In this document: piece after piece, positions 30,106 through 40,992 of the stretch
Layout of the letters: each line of letters opens with the position of its first letter
Numbering within the stretch: position 1 is the first letter of the stretch
Assembly: GCA_016222945.1 (NCBI GenBank)
Contig: JACRPY010000002.1
Span: forward strand, 496,001 to 560,000
DNA length: 64,000 nucleotides
Origin: Methanobacterium sp.
Lineage (GTDB): Archaea; Methanobacteriota; Methanobacteria; Methanobacteriales; Methanobacteriaceae
Reading direction: 5' to 3'
Notes under the pieces: generated by a model
What the model was told of the DNA's origin: nothing
The model's database searches: none
What the model saw: the letters and a program-made list of their open reading frames with translations, nothing else
Translations under genes and position numbers: made by a program

Positions 30106-30370
30106 AGATAGAAAACCTATAAAAGGGGAAGAAAAGGTCTGGAGCGAAATTAAAGGATATCAGGTTGCTACAAACAATGCAAGAATATTAGGGGAATTGG
30201 ATGAACTTATAATAAACGGTAAAACCGGAAAAATCACTGATGTAGTAATTAAAGTTGAAAAAGGTAGAAACATCAATGTTAAAGGCGCAAAGAAAAAAGG
30301 CGACCATTTATTAGTTCCATTTGGAAAAGTGGAGAAAGTCGGTGAGTTTATAATAATTTCAGAATCATAA
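30095..30370 (+). CDS. PRC-barrel domain protein
   Basis: A 91-residue single PRC-barrel domain: SEIKGYQVATNNARILGELD, then GKITDVVIKVEKGR and LLVPFGKVEKVGEFIIIS. PRC barrels in archaea are small RNA- or protein-binding beta barrels; recent work links some to archaeal cell division machinery, but the role of this copy is open. The start region GTGATGATGATGG offers several ATG codons; ATG 30095 fits GGGTGAT at 30084-30090 best. It overlaps the 3' end of cobY by 11 bases. Confidence 0.75.
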   Translation: MVNEDRKPIKGEEKVWSEIKGYQVATNNARILGELDELIINGKTGKITDVVIKVEKGRNINVKGAKKKGDHLLVPFGKVEKVGEFIIISES

Positions 30371-30484
30371 TTTACTTATTTTTCAAATTACATACAATTT
30401 TTAATTTAGAATTAGCCTGATTAGAGATTATACTATTTTTTTAAATAATTAAAAAAAAGAAAAAAATAAGTTAAGATGCAATGA

Positions 30485-31717
30485 TTACATGCCTTTTAGG
30501 CTCATATCAAGCATTCTTTTAGTTTCATCAGCAAGTTCTTGAGGTAAACCAGTAATATCCATGCTTAAAAATCCTCTTACAATCATTGAAGCAGCTTCTT
30601 CTTCTGTAAGACCTCTTGACATTAGATATAATACTTCTTCTTCAGCTATTTTACCTACAGCTGCCTCGTGAGACATTTCAAGCTCTGTAGCACTACCTTC
30701 AAGCTCTGGAACAGCATAAATCATGGAATCATCAGATAAAACCAAACCATGACATTCCAAATGCCCTTTAACGTTCTGTGTTCTGCCAGCTAAGTGTCCA
30801 CGTGAATAAATTTGTGACTGATCCTTTGAAACTGCTCTTGAAATCATTTCACAGCTAGCTCCATCTCCTTCTAAAATAACTCGAGATCCCATATCCAACA
30901 CAGAGTCTTTTTGACCTCCCAGAATGGATTGGAATAACACTTTGGAATTTTTACCGGAACAATAGGCTGTAGGGTAAGATTGGATGCTTCTAACAGGGCT
31001 GGTAAGTATATAATTGCTGATATAAGTGGAATCATCCCCAACCATAACACCAGTTCTTGGACGTACATCTACCTGTTCAGCCCAGTTGTGAACCATGGTA
31101 AAAGTAATTTTAGCTCCTTTTTTAAGATAAAACTCAGATACTCCAACGTGAAGGGCAGAACTTACGTCTTCGCCTGTAGCACAGCCAGTTATGATGTGTA
31201 ATTCAGAATTTTCCTCAGCAATGATAACATTGTGAGCTGTTTGCATTACTTTTTCATCGCCAATAAACATACATGCCTGTAAAGGGAACACTTCTTTTGA
31301 ACCAGGTAAAGATCTTATGAAGTAACCGCTGCTTCCTTCTTCATTTTCTCTAATTGCTGTTTGGGCTGTATATTTATCTGTATCTGGAGCCACAGCTTTC
31401 CACATGTAATCTTTAATCCAGCCATACTTATCCATGGCCACGTTCATTCCCATTATTTCCACGCCTTCAGATGCGCATGTGGTACAGACTCCGCTTTGAT
31501 CAACTTGAATAAATGTCCCTGATCGTTCGTTCTCATTAGGGTCTACACCAACTTTAAGCAAGGTGTCCTGTACTTTTTTAGGAACTTCTGAGGCTTTATC
31601 TACCCTTTCATGTTCTCCTGCTTCTTCTTTGATGAATTTTTCAAGATCGATATCTTCTCCATAGAGAGCTTTCTTTTCACTTGCTTTTTTTGCCCGATCT
31701 AGTGTATTTTGCAACAT
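30485..31717 (-). CDS. sufB: SUF iron-sulfur cluster scaffold protein (SufB/SufD family)
   Basis: The 410-residue protein is the single SufB/SufD-type scaffold of the minimal archaeal SufBC system. It has the beta-helix core with SYPTAYCSGKNSKVLFQSIL and the C-terminal family block LSDDSMIYAVPELEGSATEL then MSHEAAVGKI. Clusters are built on it with the ATPase SufC. Its start overlaps the end of sufC by 19 bases, so the two are translated together. The nearby hydrogenase polyferredoxin needs many clusters. Confidence 0.9.
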   Translation of the reverse strand: MLQNTLDRAKKASEKKALYGEDIDLEKFIKEEAGEHERVDKASEVPKKVQDTLLKVGVDPNENERSGTFIQVDQSGVCTTCASEGVEIMGMNVAMDKYGWIKDYMWKAVAPDTDKYTAQTAIRENEEGSSGYFIRSLPGSKEVFPLQACMFIGDEKVMQTAHNVIIAEENSELHIITGCATGEDVSSALHVGVSEFYLKKGAKITFTMVHNWAEQVDVRPRTGVMVGDDSTYISNYILTSPVRSIQSYPTAYCSGKNSKVLFQSILGGQKDSVLDMGSRVILEGDGASCEMISRAVSKDQSQIYSRGHLAGRTQNVKGHLECHGLVLSDDSMIYAVPELEGSATELEMSHEAAVGKIAEEEVLYLMSRGLTEEEAASMIVRGFLSMDITGLPQELADETKRMLDMSLKGM

Positions 31718-32472
31718 TCAACACATCCTTTAAATCCTTCTTTTCGAATATCTTCTAAAATTTCTGCAGGGTTGCCTGAACATGCTATTTTGCCATCCAT
31801 AAGCACGTGAGCTGTGTCAGCAGCAACGAAATTTAAAATATAACCTAAATGAGTTATAAGGAGTCCTGATTTTTCTCTTAATCCTGGTTTTTTATCTTTA
31901 TCGAGTAGCACGTTGATTTCTTCAGCAAGAAGTTCCACATTTTCGATATCTACACCAGAATCTGGTTCGTCGAACATTACAAAGTCAGGCTGCTGGGCAA
32001 GAAGCTGTAGAATTTCAGAACGCTTTACTTCACCGCCTGAAAATCCGAGATTCACATCTCTTTCCAAGAATCTATCGCTCATTTTTAATTTTTCAGCGAT
32101 TTCTGCCAGTTCTGGGCTTAACTCTTCTTCATCAGGCTTTCCATGCATGCTCTCCATTTTTAGAAGATCTTTTAATTTTACTCCTCTTATTGCTGGAGGA
32201 TTCTGGAAACTAACACCAATACCAGCTTTCACACGTTCTGTGGTTGTGAAATTGGTTATGTTTTCTCCTTTGAATATTATTTTTCCCCTAGTTACTTTAT
32301 ACTTTGGAAATCCTAATATTGTCATGAATAGTGTACTTTTTCCGGATCCATTGGGTCCTAGAAGAACGTGAGTTTCTCCTTGGCCTATGTTCAAGTTTAT
32401 ATCACTTAAAACTTCTCTTCCACTAACTTCAACGGCTAGATCAGTTATTTCTAGTAGCAGTTTTACCACCAT
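31699..32472 (-). CDS. sufC: SUF system ABC ATPase SufC
   Basis: A 257-residue ABC ATPase with Walker A LLGPNGSGKST, signature NLGFSGGEVKRSEI, Walker B FVMFDEPDSGVD and switch His in LLITHLGY. The FDEPDSGVDI pattern is typical of SufC. It drives iron-sulfur cluster assembly on SufB. The start is ATG 32472; a long spacer with palindromes lies upstream. Confidence 0.93.
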   Translation of the reverse strand: MVVKLLLEITDLAVEVSGREVLSDINLNIGQGETHVLLGPNGSGKSTLFMTILGFPKYKVTRGKIIFKGENITNFTTTERVKAGIGVSFQNPPAIRGVKLKDLLKMESMHGKPDEEELSPELAEIAEKLKMSDRFLERDVNLGFSGGEVKRSEILQLLAQQPDFVMFDEPDSGVDIENVELLAEEINVLLDKDKKPGLREKSGLLITHLGYILNFVAADTAHVLMDGKIACSGNPAEILEDIRKEGFKGCVECCKIH

Positions 32473-32573
32473 CGTTTTTAATAATGTTATTTTTTAATTC
32501 TTAAAATCATGTTTCTGTATTTTATTTTATATAATCTAATATAGTATTTAACAATTGTTAATAGGGCTGATTT

Positions 32574-32601
32574 ATGGTTAATATTTATATTAACCATGGT
32601 T
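32574..32601. promoter_or_regulatory. Perfect palindrome upstream of sufC (candidate operator)
   Basis: ATGGTTAATAT (32574-32584) and ATATTAACCAT (32587-32597) form a perfect 11-bp inverted repeat around TT, and AACCATGGTT (32592-32601) overlaps it as a second palindrome. The site is about 100 bases before sufC and about 300 before mvhD on the other strand. It looks like a dimeric repressor site, possibly for iron or cluster control of suf; no regulator is identified. Confidence 0.5.
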
Positions 32602-32761
32602 GGTAAGACAATTATTATATGGTAGAAAAATAAATTACAAATTGCAGTATTTGGGGATTATATGGCACAATTAAATCTTTAAATAATCTATAGATAAATA
32701 TAATATTTTTAATTTGGTATTAAAGCCCGATTAACGGGTAGTTTAAGGGCCAAAAATCTTG

Positions 32762-32888
32762 TTTTAATATATAAACTTTTCTACTTTGTTTTATAAGTAA
32801 CCTTTATAATAATTGGTTTTATACCTATAAGTGTACATAGTACACAAATCTTAGTACGCTAATAGTACATGGATTAAACGCAAGGAGG
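32762..32888 (+). promoter_or_regulatory. mvh promoter with repeated GTAC sites
   Basis: A TATA-like TTTTAATATATAAAC is seen near 32762-32776. Downstream, GTGTAC-ATA-GTACAC (32831-32845) is a perfect 15-base palindrome and two further TAGTAC copies follow (32852-32857 and 32863-32868), giving four GTAC cores within 36 bases just before the ribosome binding site AAGGAGG (32882-32888). This suggests a regulator that binds near or after the start site. The rest of the 32473-32895 spacer holds the suf palindrome and a small CCCG/CGGG hairpin (32726-32738). Confidence 0.5.
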
Positions 32889-32895
32889 AAACTCT

Positions 32896-33336
<441 letters not shown>

Positions 33337-33338
33337 AC

Positions 33339-34268
33339 ATGGCTGAAAAAATTAAATTAGGAAGTGTTTGGCTTGGTTGTTGTTCTGGGTGTGAACTGTC
33401 TATTGCAGATATACACGAAGCCATAGTAGATGTTTTAGGATTAGCAGATTTTGAATTCATGCCTGTTCTAATGGATGTTAAATATGATGAATGGACAGAT
33501 GTAGATGTCGCCATAGTAACTGGAGGTATTCGAAACGAAGAAAACCTTGAACTGGCAAAAAAAGTACGTGAAAAAGCAGGTTTAGTTATGGCCTATGGTA
33601 CTTGTGCTGTTTATGGAGGAATTTTCGGATTAGGAAACCTACACACTGTTGATGACCTTACACAAGAAGCTTACGTCAACTCTGAAAGTACATACAATGA
33701 TGAAGGAATAATTCCTCATGATGGAGTACCTAAATTGGAAAGTAGGCATAGGGCACTAACTGATGTCATTGACGTCGATTTAGCTTTGCCTGGCTGTCCA
33801 CCTCGCTCCGATGTAGTTGCACAGATTGTTATGGCTCTCTTAAAAGGAGAAGAATTACCTGAAATACCAAATACAAACTTATGTGAAGTTTGTCCTAGAG
33901 AAAAGCCACCGGAAGGAATGGCTATGGATAAAATCATTCGACAGTTTGAACTGGGAATGCCTGATGATGATGTTTGTTTAGTAACCCAAGGATTAGTATG
34001 CATGGGCCCAGCAACAATGTCCCTTTGTGGAGCAGAATGTCCAAGCATAGCTATTCAATGTAGAGGATGTTACGGACCAACTTCAAAGGTAATGGACCAA
34101 GGTGCAAAAATGATAAGTGCAATTGGGTCTGACTTTGGAATTGAACACGATAAAACCGTTGATCCAGAGGCAGTTGCTGACCAACTTGATGATGTGGTTG
34201 GAACTTTCTATACCTACACGCTCCCAGCGTCTCTCGTGCCATTTAAGGTGAAAAAGGAGGGTAAATAA
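33339..34268 (+). CDS. mvhG: F420-non-reducing [NiFe] hydrogenase, small (gamma) subunit
   Basis: The 309-residue small subunit holds the iron-sulfur relay of the hydrogenase. The N-terminal proximal cluster Cys are in WLGCCSGCELSI, further ligands are in GTCAVYGG, LPGCPPRSD and the C-terminal cluster region (NLCEVCPREK, CMGPATMSLCGAECP, CRGCYGP). It is directly followed by mvhA with no spacer. Confidence 0.96.
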   Translation: MAEKIKLGSVWLGCCSGCELSIADIHEAIVDVLGLADFEFMPVLMDVKYDEWTDVDVAIVTGGIRNEENLELAKKVREKAGLVMAYGTCAVYGGIFGLGNLHTVDDLTQEAYVNSESTYNDEGIIPHDGVPKLESRHRALTDVIDVDLALPGCPPRSDVVAQIVMALLKGEELPEIPNTNLCEVCPREKPPEGMAMDKIIRQFELGMPDDDVCLVTQGLVCMGPATMSLCGAECPSIAIQCRGCYGPTSKVMDQGAKMISAIGSDFGIEHDKTVDPEAVADQLDDVVGTFYTYTLPASLVPFKVKKEGK

Positions 34269-35687
<1,419 letters not shown>

Positions 35688-35707
35688 ACCATTTAAGGGT
35701 GAAAAAA

Positions 35708-36907
35708 ATGATAGTAGTAAACAAGGAAGGTTGCATTAGATGCGGAGCTTGTGAGGGCACATGTCCAACAGCAGCAATTGCAGTAACACCTGAAGACGTG
35801 ATTTACTGTGATTTATGTGCTGGTGAACCAAAATGTGTATCTACCTGTCCAACAGGTGCCTTAAAAGCTGAAGAGATGACATTAGACGAATCAGGAAATG
35901 TTCAAACTCGCATAGTTTTCAGTCCTTCAGCATGTGATCAGTGTGGAGAATGTGTAGAAGTATGCCCTCCAGATGTCTTAAAACTGGAAGAGGGAAAAGT
36001 GCAGCAAGTTCCATTACAAGGATTCTGTGTAATGTGCCAGAAATGTGTTGACGTTTGTCCAGTAGATGTTATAGGTATAGATGGCGTTAAAGAACCTAAA
36101 GTTGTTGTAAAAGATATCACAGGACCAATAGCCATCATAGACTGTACTGGTTGCGGAATGTGTGTTCCGGAATGTCCGGTAGATGCTATTACGCTTTCTG
36201 AATACGGAGAACCTATTGAAATCAATGAAGACACATGTATAAAATGTGGTGTATGTTCACAAACATGCCCATGGAATGCAGTGTACATCTCTGGTAAAGA
36301 TCCTGTTAAAAGGGCTAAAGAGATGATATCATTCGATCTAAACCAAGAAACATGTATTGGATGTAATGTCTGTGTTGATGCATGTCCTGGAGACTTTATA
36401 AAGTCAAAGTCTGCTGATCTTTCAGTAGAACTTCCAGAAATTTGTACAGCATGTGGACTATGTGCTAAAATGTGTCCAGTTGAAGCAATAAACCTTAATG
36501 TTGAGCTTGGACCTGCAAAACCAGCATCTGAAGAAGGACTTGTCCGAGATGAAGAACTCTGTGTTTTAGACGGAGGATGTGCTACAGTATGTCCTACTGA
36601 AGCTATAAGAGTAGAACCTGGCAAATCTTATTCCATGTGTACAAGATGCGGAGCATGTGCATCAAAATGCCCAACAGGTGCATTAAAAGTATCACAGATA
36701 GACAAAGAAATCGATGGTGAAATAGTCAAAAGAGACAGAATAGAATTCAGCCCAGCATTGTGTGATGAATGCGGTGACTGTATTGAAGTATGTCCTTACG
36801 ACATGCTGAAACTTGAAGAAGGCGCGAAAGTACCTTTAACAGGGTTCTGTATACTCTGTGACAAATGTATTGATCACTGTCCAAACGATGCATTATCTCT
36901 AAAATAA
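35708..36907 (+). CDS. mvhB: Polyferredoxin of the mvh operon
   Basis: The 399-residue protein is made of tandem ferredoxin units. Twelve Cx2Cx2CxxxCP-type motifs can be counted, from CIRCGACEGTCP to CILCDKCIDHCP; two of them deviate (CDLCAGEPKCVSTCP and CVLDGGCATVCP). This gives room for 12 [4Fe-4S] clusters, as in MvhB of Methanothermobacter. ATG 35708 follows GGGTGA; GTG 35699 is within that site and is rejected. Its exact partner in electron transfer is not fully known. Confidence 0.95.
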   Translation: MIVVNKEGCIRCGACEGTCPTAAIAVTPEDVIYCDLCAGEPKCVSTCPTGALKAEEMTLDESGNVQTRIVFSPSACDQCGECVEVCPPDVLKLEEGKVQQVPLQGFCVMCQKCVDVCPVDVIGIDGVKEPKVVVKDITGPIAIIDCTGCGMCVPECPVDAITLSEYGEPIEINEDTCIKCGVCSQTCPWNAVYISGKDPVKRAKEMISFDLNQETCIGCNVCVDACPGDFIKSKSADLSVELPEICTACGLCAKMCPVEAINLNVELGPAKPASEEGLVRDEELCVLDGGCATVCPTEAIRVEPGKSYSMCTRCGACASKCPTGALKVSQIDKEIDGEIVKRDRIEFSPALCDECGDCIEVCPYDMLKLEEGAKVPLTGFCILCDKCIDHCPNDALSLK

Positions 36908-36926
36908 AAACAGAAAATTAGTTTTT

Positions 36927-36952
36927 TTAGGTGGATTTTTCCACCTTAATAT
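36927..36952 (+). terminator. Terminator after mvhB
   Basis: AGGTGGA (36929-36935) pairs with TCCACCT (36940-36946) around TTTT, with T-rich sequence on both sides. It closes the mvh operon 20 bases after the mvhB stop. Confidence 0.75.
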
Positions 36953-36995
36953 TTTATTTTTAGCTATTTTTGATATTAATAAAAAAAGTAAATTT

Positions 36996-37178
36996 TTATT
37001 CATTTAATTTGATGTAAATTCCATGTTTATCCAGATCAATTTCAACTATTACGCCTTTTAGATCTTTTCTTGCACCTAATATGTCTATAAGTTCTATGTT
37101 TTCACCATCAATCTTAATGGATAAAACATCTTCCATGATCATATCATTATCTGTTGAGTAAACTGTTGATTCGCACAT
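36996..37178 (-). CDS. CooT-family nickel-binding protein
   Basis: A 60-residue protein starting MCESTVYSTDND, with the family's N-terminal Met-Cys and the pattern IELIDILGARKDLKGVIVEID. CooT proteins are small dimers that bind one nickel through the Cys2 residues and are linked to carbon monoxide dehydrogenase maturation; homologues in methanogens occur near nickel enzymes. Here it sits next to the [NiFe] hydrogenase operon but on the other strand. The link to hydrogenase or CODH nickel supply is inferred. Confidence 0.8.
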   Translation of the reverse strand: MCESTVYSTDNDMIMEDVLSIKIDGENIELIDILGARKDLKGVIVEIDLDKHGIYIKLNE

Positions 37179-37213
37179 TTTATCACTCCTACGTTTAATA
37201 ATAATTACTAATT

Positions 37214-38497
37214 TTAATAAACAAATTTACCTTTATTCTCAAATATCTCCCCATTTTCCATAACAACATTTCCCCGGATCATGGTCATAACAGGCGTTCC
37301 TTTAACTTTAAATCCACTAAATGGAGAATATTTGGCCTTTGTTTTGAAGTTTTCTGGAGTTATTATGCTTTCTTTTTTCATATCCACAAATACAAAATCA
37401 GCATCCATTCCCTCTTTAATCATTCCCTTATTTTCAAGTTTGAATATCTTTGCAGGATTTTCGCATAAAAGACGCTTTATATCTCCAAAACCCATTTTAT
37501 TTTGATTAATTTGAGTTAAAAGCAATGGAAGTGTTGTATCCAGATTTGGAATTCCGGGTGGGGCTTCCCATACATTTCTTTTCTTTTCTTTAAGTGTGTG
37601 TGGCGCGTGATCTGTTCCAATTGTATCTATATTCTTTAAATCTGAAATTTTTAAACGATTTTTATTATCTCGAAGTGGAGGATTTGTTTTTGCCAAATTA
37701 CCCCATTTTTCAAAATAAGAATCATCCAAAAAGAGATGGTGAGGTGTTATTTCTGAAGTAACTTTACAGCCCATATTTTTACTTTGATTTACAAGTTCAA
37801 GGGATTTGGACGTGCTAACATGACAAATATGGGTATTTACATTAAAAAAATTTGCTAATGCAATGCTTGTGGAAACACTGACAATTTCTGCAAGTGGTGG
37901 CCGTGCATTGGCATATATTTTAGCATTTGAATCGCTATTGGTTCTTTCAGATTCCATACAGTAATCAGTGATACTTTTATCTTCGGCATGCACGGAAATC
38001 AACTGATCTTGAGATAATTTTGAAACTTCTTTAAATATCTCCATTATAAACCCATTATCAACTAAATCATTATATATTTTAAAAGATGCAGGCCTAAGCT
38101 TGGATAATGGTTTAATATGCTCTGTTTTATAAACACTGGCATGAAGAGCAAAGTCAACTATGCTCTTTTTTTCTGCAATCTTCTTTTTATCTAAGAAAGC
38201 TTTTTTAGTGGCAGTAGGTGGTTTAGTGTTAGGCATATCAATTACTGTGGTGAATCCGCCTGCAGCCGCAGACATGCTGCCGCTTCTAAAATCTTCCTTA
38301 TAATTAAGTCCAGGATCTCTGAAGTGAACATGAGAATCAATTAAACCGGGTAAAACTGGATTTCCCTTGAGGTCTATTGTTTTTTCACATTTAGGGGGAA
38401 TTTTTTTAATAAAAGCGATTTTTCCTTCTTCAATCCCTATGGAACATTCCCTGTTTTCTGGAACAATTTTACAGTTAATAAGACACAGATCAACCAA
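37214..38497 (-). CDS. pyrC: Dihydroorotase
   Basis: The 427-residue amidohydrolase catalyses the third step of pyrimidine synthesis. Zinc and catalytic motifs: DSHVHFRDPG near residue 54, SVHAEDKSI (about 180), ICHVSTSKS (about 235) and the catalytic Asp in GTDHAPHTL (about 300). The Gly-rich AAGGFTTVIDMPNT is typical of the long dihydroorotase class. It follows the CooT gene on the same strand (transcribed before it), 35 bases apart. Confidence 0.93.
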   Translation of the reverse strand: MVDLCLINCKIVPENRECSIGIEEGKIAFIKKIPPKCEKTIDLKGNPVLPGLIDSHVHFRDPGLNYKEDFRSGSMSAAAGGFTTVIDMPNTKPPTATKKAFLDKKKIAEKKSIVDFALHASVYKTEHIKPLSKLRPASFKIYNDLVDNGFIMEIFKEVSKLSQDQLISVHAEDKSITDYCMESERTNSDSNAKIYANARPPLAEIVSVSTSIALANFFNVNTHICHVSTSKSLELVNQSKNMGCKVTSEITPHHLFLDDSYFEKWGNLAKTNPPLRDNKNRLKISDLKNIDTIGTDHAPHTLKEKKRNVWEAPPGIPNLDTTLPLLLTQINQNKMGFGDIKRLLCENPAKIFKLENKGMIKEGMDADFVFVDMKKESIITPENFKTKAKYSPFSGFKVKGTPVMTMIRGNVVMENGEIFENKGKFVY

Positions 38498-38696
38498 TTT
38501 AACACCTTTTTTTAGCTGGATATATAGTTAGTATAATGGAAATATGGAAATTGATTCATTTTTCCCCATAAACTTAATATCTATGTATATCTTTTTGATT
38601 TATTAGATTTGTGTATATCATAAAGACTGCAAATTAAAAAATTATAAGTCATTAGAATTTGCCCCACTAAAAAATAAATTTATTCTTGAATGTGAT

Positions 38697-40952
38697 TTAT
38701 AGGTTAAATCTACCTTTTATTCTTCTGTATTGTTCTATGATATCTTTAACTTGTTCTTCAGCGTTCCTCTTTGCACTGTAAGGTAAAACATCACCATATA
38801 AATTAATTTCATTTTTTTCTAATTTTTCAATGTTACCATAGGCTGTTTTCTTCCAAATATCCAGCCATCCTTCTTCAGATGGCTGATTAGGTTTAATATC
38901 ATTTAAATGTTCTCTCCACAGCTCCTGTCGGAAGTTCTGGATTGTACCTTTGGATTCAAAATCAAAAAGCAATGCATTCATCTCCATATTACGATGATTT
39001 TTGGACGTGCCTCTACTTCCAAACTCCTCTGCACAGCTCAAAGAAGAACCATCTAAATTAGAAGAGCCAATAGTGGCCCAAACATCGTCAACAATTGTTA
39101 CTTTGCTGTGAACATAGCAGTGGCGCAGTTTATTCTCCTTATTTTCCAGTATACTGGACCATAGGGCAAAAACACCAATTTGCGGATGTTCAAGCACAGG
39201 TTTATCTAGATCCAATCCTAAAATTTTTAAACCATAATGCTGCCAGCTCCTATATGTGGGGACATCAGGAACTTCATTAATAACCATTATCAACTGTAAA
39301 TCTGGTTTAGATTCAATAACCTTCTTTAAAGCATTTATAATATATTTGTTGGTGAAATACTGGTTTTCAAGGTAAATAAACTCTTCTGCATTTGTTATGG
39401 CCCTTCTATATGCTTCTAAAACTCCTGCTTCTTCCTTTTTATTTAATGTATTGGGAGTTACTGATCTTACAATTTGTATGGATTCATTAACTGCTTTTAA
39501 AGCATTATTCTGGACTGAAACAGGTTCTGTGCTTTTTAAAGAATTATTTTCTTTAATATAAACCGGATTTTTTAATATTTTATCGTTACCACTGTGGTAA
39601 CTGTCTGAAAGATAATTCCAAAGCTCAATAAAGAATTCATCCACATATTCGATTGATTTACCTTCTAAATAAATGGAAACATCATGAACAGGACCTTCAT
39701 TTTTCTTTAACCGTCGTGTTTCATCAACGAAATGTTTACGTGTGTCCCAGTAAGCTTGAGTAAAAGGAGACCCAATAATAAATGCTTTTTTCCCATCAAC
39801 AACCAGAATTTTGGCGTGCATGGCATAAGGGCCATTTGCCGGGAATCTGCGGACATCTACATCACTACCCTTAAAATAATTGTTTATTTCATCAAAACTA
39901 TCTGGAACAATGGCATTTTCATTTATTATAATTTTAACTGAAGCTCCTCGTTTATTTGCATCTAAAAGCTTATAAACAAGTTCTTTATCAGCTTCATAGC
40001 TTCCATCATCTAATTTAAAAAAACGAGGAACATAGTCAGGATAAAATTCAAACTGAGTTAAATGAATATATGACTCAGCATTATCTATTGCATCCACTAT
40101 TCTTTCTAAAGCGTTTTTATTATCTATTAATATTTCAAAACTGTTTTTTTGTGAAAATCGAGATAATGAACTTTCATTTAATGTAACAAACCATCCCTCA
40201 AGCGCAGCACGGTTTATTACAATGTCATCAACGTATTTTATTGTTTCTTCCACATTATCATAGGTTTCTGTCTGGAAGAGGTTAAAAACCCCAAGCTGGT
40301 CTTTAACAATAATACGTATATCTGGCTCTTTATCTAAAATTTCTTTGTACTTGCTCTGCGGATAAAGAATCTGGTAATATCCTTCATCATCTGTTATGGA
40401 TTCGCCTAATAAATCGTCTTCTAAAAAGAATAGTTTATTATATTTGTCTTTTACAAATTTCACTGAGTTATCGAGCATAGTATCCTTTTTAATAAATGAA
40501 CCCAATGATTTAACCTTTGATTCAATAAGATCCATTGCATTTAATTCTATTTTCCCGAAATCAATGTCTTCTGCTATAACCCTTAATCCAGAGATAGGGC
40601 TGCTATTTTCATCAATTAATCTACCTTTAATGCCAATATTCCCGTTATTTACTTCTATATCTCCAAAATCAAAGATATTAGGGACGTTGTTTTTTGATAA
40701 GGACATTACAGATTCATCATCAATTAAAAATTCAAGTTTTAAATCAATTTTATCTTTAGATGGTGAATCCAAGTTATGGGTATAATCAATTTCAAAATAG
40801 CCTTTATCATCTGTTTTTGATTCTTCTAACTCGCTCTTCGATAAGATACTTGAATTATCCCATGCTTTCACAGTAATGTTAGAAATGGGCTTCTTATTTT
40901 GGTCAATTAAATGTCCGGATACTTTATTTTTAAGGGATTCCATTGATACCAC
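38697..40952 (-). CDS. Phospholipase D-like protein with N-terminal Ig-like repeats
   Basis: The 751-residue protein has two HKD motifs, HAKILVVDGKKAFIIGS (about 390) and HSKVTIVDDVWATIGSSN (about 635), so it is a complete PLD-superfamily hydrolase or transphosphatidylase. The first 250 residues hold two or three carboxypeptidase-regulatory-like beta-sandwich repeats (GHLIDQNKKPISNITVKAWD; KGRLIDENSSPISGLRVIAE). No signal peptide or membrane helix is visible, which is unusual for this domain mix. It may act in phospholipid turnover or synthesis at the membrane's inner face. The start is ATG 40946 or 40952. Confidence 0.8.
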   Translation of the reverse strand: MVSMESLKNKVSGHLIDQNKKPISNITVKAWDNSSILSKSELEESKTDDKGYFEIDYTHNLDSPSKDKIDLKLEFLIDDESVMSLSKNNVPNIFDFGDIEVNNGNIGIKGRLIDENSSPISGLRVIAEDIDFGKIELNAMDLIESKVKSLGSFIKKDTMLDNSVKFVKDKYNKLFFLEDDLLGESITDDEGYYQILYPQSKYKEILDKEPDIRIIVKDQLGVFNLFQTETYDNVEETIKYVDDIVINRAALEGWFVTLNESSLSRFSQKNSFEILIDNKNALERIVDAIDNAESYIHLTQFEFYPDYVPRFFKLDDGSYEADKELVYKLLDANKRGASVKIIINENAIVPDSFDEINNYFKGSDVDVRRFPANGPYAMHAKILVVDGKKAFIIGSPFTQAYWDTRKHFVDETRRLKKNEGPVHDVSIYLEGKSIEYVDEFFIELWNYLSDSYHSGNDKILKNPVYIKENNSLKSTEPVSVQNNALKAVNESIQIVRSVTPNTLNKKEEAGVLEAYRRAITNAEEFIYLENQYFTNKYIINALKKVIESKPDLQLIMVINEVPDVPTYRSWQHYGLKILGLDLDKPVLEHPQIGVFALWSSILENKENKLRHCYVHSKVTIVDDVWATIGSSNLDGSSLSCAEEFGSRGTSKNHRNMEMNALLFDFESKGTIQNFRQELWREHLNDIKPNQPSEEGWLDIWKKTAYGNIEKLEKNEINLYGDVLPYSAKRNAEEQVKDIIEQYRRIKGRFNL

Positions 40953-40992
40953 TTAAATATTTAATTAAATCCGTATTTTAACTATAATTTAC

